Source: Neptunomonas sp.
GTDB lineage: Bacteria > Pseudomonadota > Gammaproteobacteria > Pseudomonadales > Balneatricaceae
DNA length: 5,138 nucleotides
Reading direction: 5' to 3'
NCBI GenBank assembly: GCA_004195305.1
Contig: SDWN01000260.1
Span: 1 to 5,138 of the forward strand
Positions 1 to 5,138 of this stretch are shown here, piece by piece. The notes under the pieces were generated by a model. It saw nothing but the letters and a program-made list of their open reading frames with translations. It had not been told where the DNA came from and did no database searches. Position 1 is the stretch's first letter. Each line of letters begins with the position of its first letter. Made by a program: the position numbers and the translations under genes.

Positions 1-286
1 GACCACCAGTGTGCGCTGCCTGGAGAGCGCGGCCCGCAAGGGCGAGGGTGAGCTGGTGCCGTTCTGCGGCGAGACCGATATCTTTATCTATCCCGGCTAT
101 CGGTTTGCGGTGATCGATTGCTTGATTACCAATTTCCATCTGCCCGAGTCGACGCTGTTGATGCTGGTGAGTGCTTTTGCCGGTGCAGAGCATATCCGCC
201 ATGCTTATGCCGAGGCGGTGGCACAGCAGTACCGTTTTTACAGTTATGGTGATGCGATGTTTCTGACGCGCCGCCAAGCGGTTTGA
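1..286 (+). CDS. queA: QueA, S-adenosylmethionine:tRNA ribosyltransferase-isomerase, C-terminal part
   Basis: The gene is cut by the window start; the reading frame enters at base 2 and 94 codons are visible before TGA at 284-286. QueA transfers and isomerises the ribosyl moiety of S-adenosylmethionine onto preQ1 in tRNA, giving epoxyqueuosine, the penultimate step of queuosine synthesis in the cytoplasm. The visible part carries family hallmarks: TTSVR at the very start, IFIYPGYRF, then a conserved block running TNFHLPESTL to LMLVSAFAG, and YRFYSYGDAMFL near the end. Compared with my memory of E. coli QueA (about 356 residues), the C-terminus ends a few residues earlier, in RRQAV. The frame is intact throughout. 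The next gene, tgt, acts one step earlier in the pathway, and no terminator separates them, so co-transcription is likely. The N-terminal part cannot be assessed. Confidence 0.97.
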   Translation, partial: TTSVRCLESAARKGEGELVPFCGETDIFIYPGYRFAVIDCLITNFHLPESTLLMLVSAFAGAEHIRHAYAEAVAQQYRFYSYGDAMFLTRRQAV

Positions 287-302
287 TGATTTTATAACAA
301 GT

Positions 303-315
303 GGAGCAACAGGTG
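303..315 (+). promoter_or_regulatory. Shine-Dalgarno GGAG paired with an alternative GTG start of tgt
   Basis: GGAG at 303-306 stands 6 bases before a GTG at 313-315 that is in frame with tgt. This is the best ribosome binding site near the gene start. The ATG at 331, which family alignment favours, has only AGGTGA (311-316) about 14 bases upstream, which is far from ideal. If ribosomes start at 313, Tgt gains six residues (V/M-T-R-S-C-F) before the conserved N-terminus. A still longer form would begin at GTG 301, but I see no Shine-Dalgarno sequence for it. Confidence 0.5.
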
Positions 316-330
316 ACACGTAGCTGTTTT

Positions 331-1446
331 ATGACATACCAATTGCTGGCGACCGACGGTAAGGCGCGTCGGGGTCGGCTGAGTTTTCCGCGGGGTGAGG
401 TCGAGACCCCTGCGTTTATGCCGGTCGGTACCTATGGCACGGTGAAGGGGATGTTGCCGCGCGATATTGAGGCGACCGGGGCGCACATGATCCTGGGTAA
501 TACCTTCCATCTGATGCTGCGCCCGGGGACCGAGGTGGTGCGCGCGCACGGCGATCTGCACGATTTTATCCAGTGGCAGGGGCCGATTCTGACCGATTCG
601 GGTGGTTTTCAGGTGTTCAGTCTCGGCGCGATGCGTAAGATCACCGAGCACGGGGTCAAGTTTCAGTCGCCGGTCGATGGGGCTAAGGTGGAGCTGACCC
701 CGGAGCGTTCGATGCAGGTGCAGCGTGAGCTGGGCGCGGATGTGGTGATGATCTTTGACGAGTGCACGCCGTATCCGGCCACCGAGCAGGAGGCGGCCGA
801 GTCGATGCGTTTGTCGCTGCGCTGGGCCAAACGCTCGAAAGAGGCGCATGCCGATAATCCGGCGGCGCTGTTCGGCATCGTTCAAGGTGGGATGTTTGAG
901 GCGCTGCGGGATGAGTCGCTGGCGGGGCTGACCGAGATCGGTTTTGACGGCTACGCCATCGGCGGATTGTCGGTGGGCGAGCCCAAGGACGAGATGATGA
1001 AGGTGCTCGACTTCACCACCCCGAAGATGCCAGCGGATCGTCCCCGCTATCTGATGGGCGTGGGTAAGCCCGAGGATCTGGTCGAGGGGGTGCGTCGGGG
1101 TATCGATATGTTCGATTGCGTGATGCCGACCCGCAACGCTCGCAACGGCCATCTGTTTGTGTCCGATGGCGTGGTCAAGATTCGCAATGCGGTACATCGG
1201 CACGATACCGCGCCCCTGGATGCCGAGTGTGATTGCTATACTTGCCAGAATTTCAGCCGCGCCTACCTGTACCATCTGGACAAGTGCAAAGAGATGCTGG
1301 GAGCGCAGTTGAATACGATTCATAACCTGCGTTACTACCAAAACCTGATGAGCGGATTGCGAAGCGCTATTGAACAGGGTAAATTGTCGGACTTTGTGGC
1401 CGATTTCTACCGCAGGCGCGGTCTGGACGTTCCAGAACTCGATTGA
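331..1446 (+). CDS. tgt: Queuine tRNA-ribosyltransferase (tRNA-guanine transglycosylase)
   Basis: Tgt swaps guanine-34 for preQ1 in tRNAs with GUN anticodons (Asp, Asn, His, Tyr), starting queuosine modification on the tRNA. Counting from ATG 331 the protein has 371 residues, close to the 375 I recall for E. coli. The substrate-pocket aspartate is D89 in TDSGGFQVF. The nucleophilic aspartate is D262 in FDCVMPTRNARNG. GGLSVGE (211-217) forms part of the base-binding pocket. The zinc site is complete: C300, C302 and C305 in ECDCYTC, plus H331 in NTIHNLRYY. I chose ATG 331 because MTYQLLATDGKARRGRL aligns without a gap to the E. coli start MKFELDTTDGRARRGRL as I remember it. In-frame GTG codons at 313 and 301 are alternatives, and 313 has the better ribosome binding site. 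It lies just after queA and 55 bases before yajC, the usual gammaproteobacterial order. Confidence 0.97.
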   Translation: MTYQLLATDGKARRGRLSFPRGEVETPAFMPVGTYGTVKGMLPRDIEATGAHMILGNTFHLMLRPGTEVVRAHGDLHDFIQWQGPILTDSGGFQVFSLGAMRKITEHGVKFQSPVDGAKVELTPERSMQVQRELGADVVMIFDECTPYPATEQEAAESMRLSLRWAKRSKEAHADNPAALFGIVQGGMFEALRDESLAGLTEIGFDGYAIGGLSVGEPKDEMMKVLDFTTPKMPADRPRYLMGVGKPEDLVEGVRRGIDMFDCVMPTRNARNGHLFVSDGVVKIRNAVHRHDTAPLDAECDCYTCQNFSRAYLYHLDKCKEMLGAQLNTIHNLRYYQNLMSGLRSAIEQGKLSDFVADFYRRRGLDVPELD

Positions 1447-1449
1447 AGG

Positions 1450-1475
1450 CGGATTGAGTCTGTGATTACAATCCG
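1450..1475. repeat. Inverted repeat in the tgt-yajC gap
   Basis: CGGATTG (1450-1456) and CAATCCG (1469-1475) are perfect reverse complements, giving a 7-bp stem around a 12-base loop. It begins 4 bases after the tgt stop codon. The nearest run of T residues (1486-1490) is about 10 bases beyond the stem, so it does not look like a normal intrinsic terminator. It could be an mRNA hairpin between the two cistrons, a protein-binding site, or chance. The function is unknown. Confidence 0.4.
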
Positions 1476-1501
1476 ATTTATAACCTTTTTAGGAGACTTT
1501 A

Positions 1502-1840
1502 ATGAGCTTTTTTATCTCTCCCGCTATGGCTGAAGCCGGCGCGGCTGGTGCAGCAGGTCCTTTTGGTGATCTGTCTGGCTTGATCTTTTTGGTTGGTTTC
1601 GCGGCGATTTTTTACTTCATGGTATGGCGTCCGCAGAGCAAGCGTGCCAAAGATCACAAAGCCCTGGTTGCCGGCATGAGCAAGGGTGATGAAGTGGTAA
1701 CCAGTGCCGGTCTGCTGGGTAAGATCACCAAGGTAGGCGATGATTACGTGGTACTGAGCGTATCCGATACGGTTGAGCTGACATTCCAGAAGATGCACAT
1801 CCAGGCGATGCTGCCCAAGGGCACGATTAAGGATATCTAA
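1502..1840 (+). CDS. yajC: YajC, Sec translocon accessory subunit
   Basis: YajC is a small inner-membrane protein that associates with SecD and SecF and supports SecYEG-dependent protein export; in E. coli it is not essential. The product has 112 residues, against 110 as I recall for E. coli. It starts MSFFIS like the E. coli protein. An Ala/Gly-rich stretch (about 8-22) is followed by one membrane segment (about 23-41, SGLIFLVGFAAIFYFMVW). Next comes the family signature RPQ (43-45) with a basic cluster (KRAKDHK) marking the cytoplasmic side, then the KGDEVVTSAGLLGKITKV block (61-78) and an ending in LPKGTIKDI. The start is fixed by AGGAG at 1491-1495, 6 bases before the ATG. The gene lies downstream of tgt and upstream of secD, but a strong terminator follows it, which may set YajC expression apart from SecD and SecF. 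Confidence 0.97.
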   Translation: MSFFISPAMAEAGAAGAAGPFGDLSGLIFLVGFAAIFYFMVWRPQSKRAKDHKALVAGMSKGDEVVTSAGLLGKITKVGDDYVVLSVSDTVELTFQKMHIQAMLPKGTIKDI

Positions 1841-1860
1841 ATCGTCCGTTGTCGTCTTAC

Positions 1861-1904
1861 AAACGCCACGCTTGGTTGTTCCGGGACGTGGCGTTTTGTT
1901 TTTT
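1861..1904 (+). terminator. Strong intrinsic terminator between yajC and secD
   Basis: AAACGCCACG (1861-1870) pairs perfectly with CGTGGCGTTT (1887-1896), a 10-bp GC-rich stem. The 16 bases between can extend the helix: CTTGG (1871-1875) pairs with CCGGG (1881-1885) using two G-U pairs, leaving a TTGTT loop and one bulged A at 1886. The right arm runs straight into TTTTGTTTTTT (1894-1904). This is a textbook Rho-independent terminator on the + strand, 20 bases after the yajC stop codon. It must leak, or secD and secF must have another promoter; I see no convincing one between 1905 and 1960. Confidence 0.88.
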
Positions 1905-1945
1905 AAACACCGAGCGGGCATGTGGCCGTAGCGGTGCTTTGTAGC

Positions 1946-1951
1946 AAGGAG
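1946..1951 (+). promoter_or_regulatory. Ribosome binding site of secD
   Basis: AAGGAG stands 9 bases before the ATG at 1961. It settles the start of secD: the open frame reaches back to a GTG at 1922, but that codon lies only 17 bases past the terminator T-tract, and the 13 extra residues do not resemble any SecD N-terminus I know. Confidence 0.85.
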
Positions 1952-1960
1952 CCGAGCGTT

Positions 1961-3826
1961 ATGCTCAATAAGTACCCACTTTGGAAAAACCTGCTGATTG
2001 TATTTACGTTGGTGGTTGGCGGTATCTATGCCGCGCCCAATCTGTATCCGGATGATTACGCGGTACAGGTGTCGGGTGCCAGTACCGCAACGACATTGAC
2101 GCAGCGCACGTTGGATAAGGCCCTGAAAGGATTGGATCAAGCCAATGTGGCTTATCACGGTGCCGAGGTGCTGGAAAAGGGGTTGCTGATTCGGGTCGCC
2201 AGCTCTGAGGAGCAACTGCGTGCTAAAGCGTCCATCACCCGGACCCTGGGTGACGACTATGTGACCGCGCTGAACCTGGCCGCAACGACTCCCGATTGGT
2301 TGACGTCTATCGGCGCGGGGCCGATGAAGCTGGGTCTGGACCTGCGCGGCGGGGTGCACTTCCTGATGGAGGTCGACATGGGGGCTGCGGTTGCGCAGCG
2401 GATGGATGTCTATGTCAGCGAGATCAAGACGCGACTGCGTAGCGAGCGGGTTCGTTATCGCAGCGTAACGCACGCCGCGGATGGCAGTTTGAAGATCAAA
2501 TTTACCTCGCTGGAGGCGCGTGACCAGGGCCACAGCTTGTTAAGGAAAGAGTTTAAAGAGTTTGCGCTCGCCGATACCGATGCCCAGGGTGAGTTTTTCC
2601 TGACGGTGAATCTTGCTGAAACCAAGGTCGCGGAGATCGAGGCTTACGCCATCAAGCAGAACCTGACCACTATCCGTAACCGGGTCAACGAGTTGGGCGT
2701 CGCTGAGCCGTTGGTACAGCGCCAGGGGCCGAACCGGATCGTGATTCAGCTGCCAGGAGTGCAGGACACGGCCGCCGCTAAACGAATTCTGGGTAAGACC
2801 GCCAACCTTGAGTTCCGGCTCGAGGCTGCGCCCGATGCGCCGCGTTCCAGTCTGGAAACCTACGAGTTCCGCGAAGCGGGTCGACGCCCTGCGGATATCG
2901 AAAAGGATGTGATCATCACCGGCAGTGCGGTCTCTAATGCACAGGCCAACTTTGATGAGAATGGTCAGCCGCAGGTATCGATCACCCTCGACTCTAGCGG
3001 CGGCAAGCTGATGAACCGGGTCACCCGCAATGCGATCAAGCGGCGCATGGCGGTTCTGTTTATCGAGCACAAGACCCGTACCCGTTACGAGAAAGTCGAC
3101 GGGGTCGAAGTCGAGAAGCGGATCCCTTACGTCGAGAAGAAGATCATCTCGCTGGCGACTATCCAGTCGGCGCTGGGTAACAGCTTCCGCATCACCGGTC
3201 TCGATGGCGCGGGCGAATCGACCGAGCTGGCGTTGTTGCTCCGTGCGGGTGCGTTGGCGGCGCCGATCTACTTTGTCGAGGAGCGTACCATTGGACCTAG
3301 CCTGGGGCAGCAGAATATCGATCTGGGGGTGACCTCGGTGAAGATCGGCCTGGCGATGGTGTTGCTGTTCATGCTGGTGTTCTACAAGACCTTCGGTATC
3401 GTTGCCAATGTCGCTCTGGTGTTAAACCTGGCGCTGCTGACGGCGGCGATGTCGATGCTGTCGGCGACCCTGACCCTGCCGGGGATTGCCGGTATTGTGT
3501 TGACGGTGGGTATGGCGGTGGATGCCAACGTACTGATCTTCTCGCGAATCAAAGAGGAGCTTAGGAACGGCATGCCGCCGCAACTGGCGATTAACGCCGG
3601 TTACGACCGTGCCTTCTCGACCATCTTCGATGCCAACATCACCACGTTGCTGGTGGCGGTGATTTTGTTTGCTGTCGGTACCGGGCCGGTGAAAGGCTTT
3701 GCGGTGACGCTCTCGTTGGGCATCATCTTCTCCATGTTTACTGCGATAGTGGTGACCCGCGCCCTGGTCAATGCGATCTACGGCGGCCGCAAGATTAACA
3801 AACTGTCGATCGGCTGGGGGGTATAA
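1961..3826 (+). CDS. secD: Protein translocase subunit SecD
   Basis: SecD pairs with SecF as an RND-type inner-membrane machine that uses the proton motive force to pull exported proteins through SecYEG on the periplasmic side. The product has 621 residues, against about 615 in E. coli. It begins MLNKYPLW, then a first membrane helix (about 9-25). A large periplasmic region follows to about 455, containing LGLDLRGGVHFLMEVDM (124-140), RNRVNELGVAEPLVQRQG (239-256) and LGNSFRITGL (405-414). Five membrane segments lie near 459-479, 480-500, 506-526, 552-575 and 577-603, with the signatures ERTIGPSLG (441-449), AVDANVLIFSRIKEEL (519-534) and FDANITTL (556-563). D521 in AVDANV corresponds to E. 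coli D519, needed for proton-driven function. The C-terminus (YGGRKINKLSIGWGV) is family-like. The frame is intact. It lies behind the yajC terminator and is closely coupled to secF. Confidence 0.98.
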   Translation: MLNKYPLWKNLLIVFTLVVGGIYAAPNLYPDDYAVQVSGASTATTLTQRTLDKALKGLDQANVAYHGAEVLEKGLLIRVASSEEQLRAKASITRTLGDDYVTALNLAATTPDWLTSIGAGPMKLGLDLRGGVHFLMEVDMGAAVAQRMDVYVSEIKTRLRSERVRYRSVTHAADGSLKIKFTSLEARDQGHSLLRKEFKEFALADTDAQGEFFLTVNLAETKVAEIEAYAIKQNLTTIRNRVNELGVAEPLVQRQGPNRIVIQLPGVQDTAAAKRILGKTANLEFRLEAAPDAPRSSLETYEFREAGRRPADIEKDVIITGSAVSNAQANFDENGQPQVSITLDSSGGKLMNRVTRNAIKRRMAVLFIEHKTRTRYEKVDGVEVEKRIPYVEKKIISLATIQSALGNSFRITGLDGAGESTELALLLRAGALAAPIYFVEERTIGPSLGQQNIDLGVTSVKIGLAMVLLFMLVFYKTFGIVANVALVLNLALLTAAMSMLSATLTLPGIAGIVLTVGMAVDANVLIFSRIKEELRNGMPPQLAINAGYDRAFSTIFDANITTLLVAVILFAVGTGPVKGFAVTLSLGIIFSMFTAIVVTRALVNAIYGGRKINKLSIGWGV

Positions 3827-3829
3827 GCG

Positions 3830-4798
3830 ATGAGTGATACGGAAATGGTTATGAATGAAGGCAGTCTGAGCATCGCCCCTGAGCGCCAAATCAATTTTAT
3901 GGCGCCGCGTAAGTTGATGTCCGGGCTCTCGATTGCGCTGGTGCTGGCATCGATTGTGTCGTTGTTTGTTTACAGTCTGGAGTTCGGGCTCGACTTTACC
4001 GGCGGCTCTTTGGTCGAGGTGGAGTACAGTCAGGAGCAGCCGCTGGATGTGATCCGGCAGACGTTGGTAGCAGCCGGTTACGAGTCTGCGATCGTGCAGG
4101 CATTCGGTTCACCGACCGATATCATGGTGCGCCTGGGGCAGACCCATACGCCGACTCTGGGCGATGATGTGCTGGCGGCGTTGCGTGCCGGTAGCGGCGG
4201 CGCAGAGGTTACCCTGCTACGTTCCGAGTTTGTAGGTGCCCAGGTGGGTGACGAGCTACGCGAGCAGGGCGGCTTAGGGATGCTGTTTGCGCTGGGCATC
4301 GTGATGATGTACGTGGCGATGCGGTTCCAGTTCAAGTTCTCGGTGGGTGCGGTGGTGGCCTTGGCACACGATGTGCTGATCGTGCTGGGGATCTTTTCGG
4401 TGCTCAAGTTGGATTTTGACCTGACCGTACTGGCGGCGATCCTGGCGGTTATCGGTTACTCGCTCAACGATACCATCGTTGTGTCTGACCGGATTCGCGA
4501 GAACTTTCGCAAACTGCGTAAGGGCACGGCGGAAGAGATCATCAACCTATCGTTGAACGAGACCTTGGGCCGGACGTTGATCACCTCGTTAACCACGTTG
4601 TTGGTGCTGCTGGCGCTGTTTTTCGTAGGCGGCGAGATGATCCATGGTTTTGCGACCGCACTGATGATCGGTGTGTTGGTGGGTACTTACTCCTCGGTCT
4701 ATGTTGCCGCCAATGTGCTGCTGGCGATGAAGGTGGTGCGTGAGGATCTGCTGCCGCCGGTCAAAGAAGATACCGACGAGCTGGACGACCGTCCTTAA
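3830..4798 (+). CDS. secF: Protein translocase subunit SecF
   Basis: SecF is the partner of SecD in the inner membrane; together they form the 12-helix proton-driven unit that finishes Sec-dependent export. The product has 322 residues (E. coli about 323). After a cytoplasmic N-terminus come a first helix (about 28-48) and the signature FGLDFTGGSLVEVEY (52-66). A periplasmic domain follows to about 145, including the conserved EFVGAQVGDEL. Five more helices lie near 148-165, 170-190, 195-217, 248-267 and 272-300. The helix-4 motif YSLNDTIVVSDRIRENFRK (210-228) includes D214, and R248 lies in TLGRTLITS; these correspond to E. coli D213 and R247 in the proton path. ATG 3830 lies 3 bases after the secD stop, with only a G-run (3816-3821) as ribosome binding site, so translation is probably coupled to secD. 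In-frame ATGs at 3845 and 3851 are less likely starts. The C-terminal tail is acidic (DTDELDD). Confidence 0.97.
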   Translation: MSDTEMVMNEGSLSIAPERQINFMAPRKLMSGLSIALVLASIVSLFVYSLEFGLDFTGGSLVEVEYSQEQPLDVIRQTLVAAGYESAIVQAFGSPTDIMVRLGQTHTPTLGDDVLAALRAGSGGAEVTLLRSEFVGAQVGDELREQGGLGMLFALGIVMMYVAMRFQFKFSVGAVVALAHDVLIVLGIFSVLKLDFDLTVLAAILAVIGYSLNDTIVVSDRIRENFRKLRKGTAEEIINLSLNETLGRTLITSLTTLLVLLALFFVGGEMIHGFATALMIGVLVGTYSSVYVAANVLLAMKVVREDLLPPVKEDTDELDDRP

Positions 4799-4818
4799 GC
4801 GTTGATGTCGTGAGCATT

Positions 4819-4857
4819 GCCAAGGGCCCTGCGGATGTGGGTCCTTGGTCGTTGTTT
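4819..4857 (+). terminator. Probable intrinsic terminator after secF
   Basis: CCAAGGGCCC (4820-4829) pairs with GGGTCCTTGG (4839-4848) in a 10-bp GC-rich stem with one G-U pair and a 9-base loop; a further G-U pair (4819/4849) is possible. The tail TCGTTGTTT (4849-4857) is T-rich but interrupted, so termination may be incomplete. It begins about 20 bases after the secF stop codon, where the end of the secD-secF transcript is expected. Confidence 0.7.
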
Positions 4858-4971
4858 GCGGCCTGAATTGATTCCAGACCGGGTTAATCGCAGCGCCCCG
4901 GCCAGCCGGATCGGAGCCACGCCATTGTGGCGGTTGATTAAATCGGCAACAATGCGTCACACTAAGTAGAA

Positions 4972-5009
4972 TTGATAGACTGAAAAATTGTATTAATAGC
5001 ATTAATTGT
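4972..5009 (+). promoter_or_regulatory. Possible promoter region for rnr
   Basis: The most AT-rich part of the gap contains TTGATA (4972-4977), a 4-of-6 match to the sigma-70 -35 box TTGACA or better by position, followed 16 bases later by TAATAG (4994-4999), a poor -10 box. ATTAAT occurs twice (4992-4997 and 5001-5006), 3 bases apart, and AATTGT occurs twice (4986-4991 and 5004-5009), 18 bases apart. These repeats could be regulator contacts or simply reflect low complexity. The position after a terminator and before rnr makes a promoter likely somewhere here; the exact boxes are uncertain. Confidence 0.35.
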
Positions 5010-5039
5010 CTGATCGGCGTCACCTCTTCTAATCAGACA
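5007..5039 (+). repeat. Inverted repeat (possible hairpin) in the rnr leader
   Basis: TGTCTGAT (5007-5014) and ATCAGACA (5032-5039) are perfect reverse complements, an 8-bp stem around a 17-base loop that contains TCACCTCTT. The same heptamer TCACCTC recurs just beyond the stem (5040-5046). No T-tract follows, so it is not an intrinsic terminator. It ends about 50 bases before the rnr start codon and would lie in the 5' leader, or be an operator if transcription starts later. The function is unknown. Confidence 0.45.
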
Positions 5040-5088
5040 TCACCTCGGGCCGCTAGAAGTCGCCCCTCTAATATATACGAGAATTATT

Positions 5089-5138
5089 ATGCGTCGTGAT
5101 CCCCATGCAGAGCGGGAAGCTCAAAAGTACGATAACCC
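5089..5138 (+). CDS. rnr: Ribonuclease R, N-terminal start (cut by window end)
   Basis: Only 16 full codons and two bases of a 17th are present, reading MRRDPHAEREAQKYDN plus proline (CC with any third base). This matches the start of gammaproteobacterial RNase R, which I recall in E. coli as MSQDPFQEREAEKYANP: 11 of 17 positions agree, including DP, EREA, KY and NP. RNase R is a processive 3'-to-5' hydrolytic exoribonuclease of the RNB family that degrades structured RNA, takes part in RNA quality control and is induced by cold in E. coli. No catalytic domain can be seen here. ATG 5089 is the only usual start codon (ATG, GTG or TTG) in this frame after the TGA at 5011-5013. The ribosome binding site is weak (ACGAGA, 5077-5082) in an AT-rich, probably unstructured stretch. 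The identification rests on a short stretch but is distinctive. Confidence 0.82.
   Translation, partial: MRRDPHAEREAQKYDN

Larger units (their letters stand above)
4858..5088 (+). other. Non-coding region upstream of rnr
   Basis: With the secF terminator this makes a 290-base gap without a gene. From about 4879 to 4935 it is GC-rich with several short competing pairings: CCGGG 4879-4883 with CCCGG 4897-4901, CCGG 4898-4901 with CCGG 4906-4909, and GCCAC 4916-4920 with GTGGC 4927-4931. From about 4961 to 5009 it becomes markedly AT-rich, as expected around a promoter. Beyond that lies the likely leader of rnr. I found no tRNA, no credible small gene and no known riboswitch. An 18-codon frame at 4810-4866 overlaps the terminator and is not supported. 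Confidence 0.6.

Noticed and set aside
292..1341. Long open frame on the - strand opposite tgt (349 codons)
   Set aside because: tgt on the + strand is unmistakable across this span. The antisense product is rich in His, Arg and Gln with no recognisable motif, which is typical of the shadow of a GC-leaning gene.
1454..1484. Sigma-70 promoter TTGAGT / TATAAC before yajC
   Set aside because: The spacer is 19 bases with TATAAC (17 only with the poor TTTATA), and the start would fall on the Shine-Dalgarno sequence, leaving a leader of about 11 bases. This is too weak to list as a promoter.
1922..1960. GTG 1922 as the start of secD, adding 13 residues
   Set aside because: The extension lies right behind the terminator, has no ribosome binding site of its own and is unlike SecD N-termini, whereas ATG 1961 gives MLNKYPLW behind AAGGAG.
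1499..2533. Long open frame on the - strand across yajC, the terminator and the start of secD
   Set aside because: It spans two well-identified + strand genes and a terminator, lacks recognisable motifs and has a low-complexity basic composition; it is a shadow frame.
4831..4840. GCGGATGTGG, resembling the 5' end of a tRNA-Leu
   Set aside because: No D-loop, anticodon arm or TTCGA-type T-loop follows, no matching 3' acceptor strand is present, and the bases form the loop and arm of the secF terminator.
4810..4866. Small frame GTG 4810 to TGA 4864-4866 (18 codons)
   Set aside because: It overlaps the secF terminator hairpin, has no ribosome binding site and encodes nothing recognisable.
4589..5023. 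Open frame on the - strand covering the 3' end of secF and the intergenic gap
   Set aside because: Half of it is antisense to secF. The part in the gap runs through the terminator and shows no recognisable domain; its hydrophobic N-terminus arises from the AT-rich promoter-like block.
5069..5074. TAATAT as a -10 box just before rnr
   Set aside because: There is no -35 box about 17 bases upstream (the region reads CGGGCC), and the transcript would start almost at the ATG.
1..5138. Mobile element, CRISPR array, toxin-antitoxin or other accessory system
   Set aside because: Every long + strand frame is an intact conserved housekeeping gene, and no terminal repeats, transposase motifs or regularly spaced repeats were seen on either strand.

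Overview
The window is a chromosomal housekeeping segment from a gammaproteobacterium. The order queA-tgt-yajC-secD-secF and the protein motifs match that class closely. YajC begins MSFFIS, SecD begins MLNKYPLW, and SecF carries YSLNDTIVVSDRIRENFRK. The coding DNA leans towards GC, and all genes lie on the + strand. The species cannot be named from the sequence. An rnr gene directly after secF differs from E. coli and fits a less-studied gammaproteobacterial lineage, but that is inference.

Layout: (1) positions 1-286 are the 3' end of queA. (2) tgt follows with no terminator between. Its start is either the ATG at 331, which matches the family N-terminus, or a GTG at 313 with a better ribosome binding site. 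(3) A 55-base gap with a small inverted repeat precedes yajC (1502-1840). (4) A strong intrinsic terminator (1861-1904) stands between yajC and secD, which are usually described as one operon. (5) secD (1961-3826) and secF (3830-4798) are separated by 3 bases. (6) A hairpin with a broken T-rich tail follows secF. (7) A 290-base gap runs from secF to the next gene and turns AT-rich downstream; it holds a weak promoter candidate and an 8-bp inverted repeat in the likely leader. (8) The last 50 bases encode the first 16 complete residues of a protein that I identify as ribonuclease R (rnr).

Functionally, Tgt and QueA act in sequence in queuosine modification of tRNA: Tgt inserts preQ1 at position 34 and QueA adds the epoxycyclopentane ring. 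YajC, SecD and SecF form the accessory membrane complex that helps SecYEG and SecA export proteins using the proton motive force. RNase R is an RNA-degrading enzyme that probably forms a separate transcription unit.

The catalytic and zinc-binding residues of Tgt and the proton-path residues of SecD and SecF are all present. I see no mobile element, CRISPR array, tRNA or rRNA gene, and no sign of a new multi-gene system. The points most worth checking are regulatory: the yajC/secD terminator and the rnr leader.
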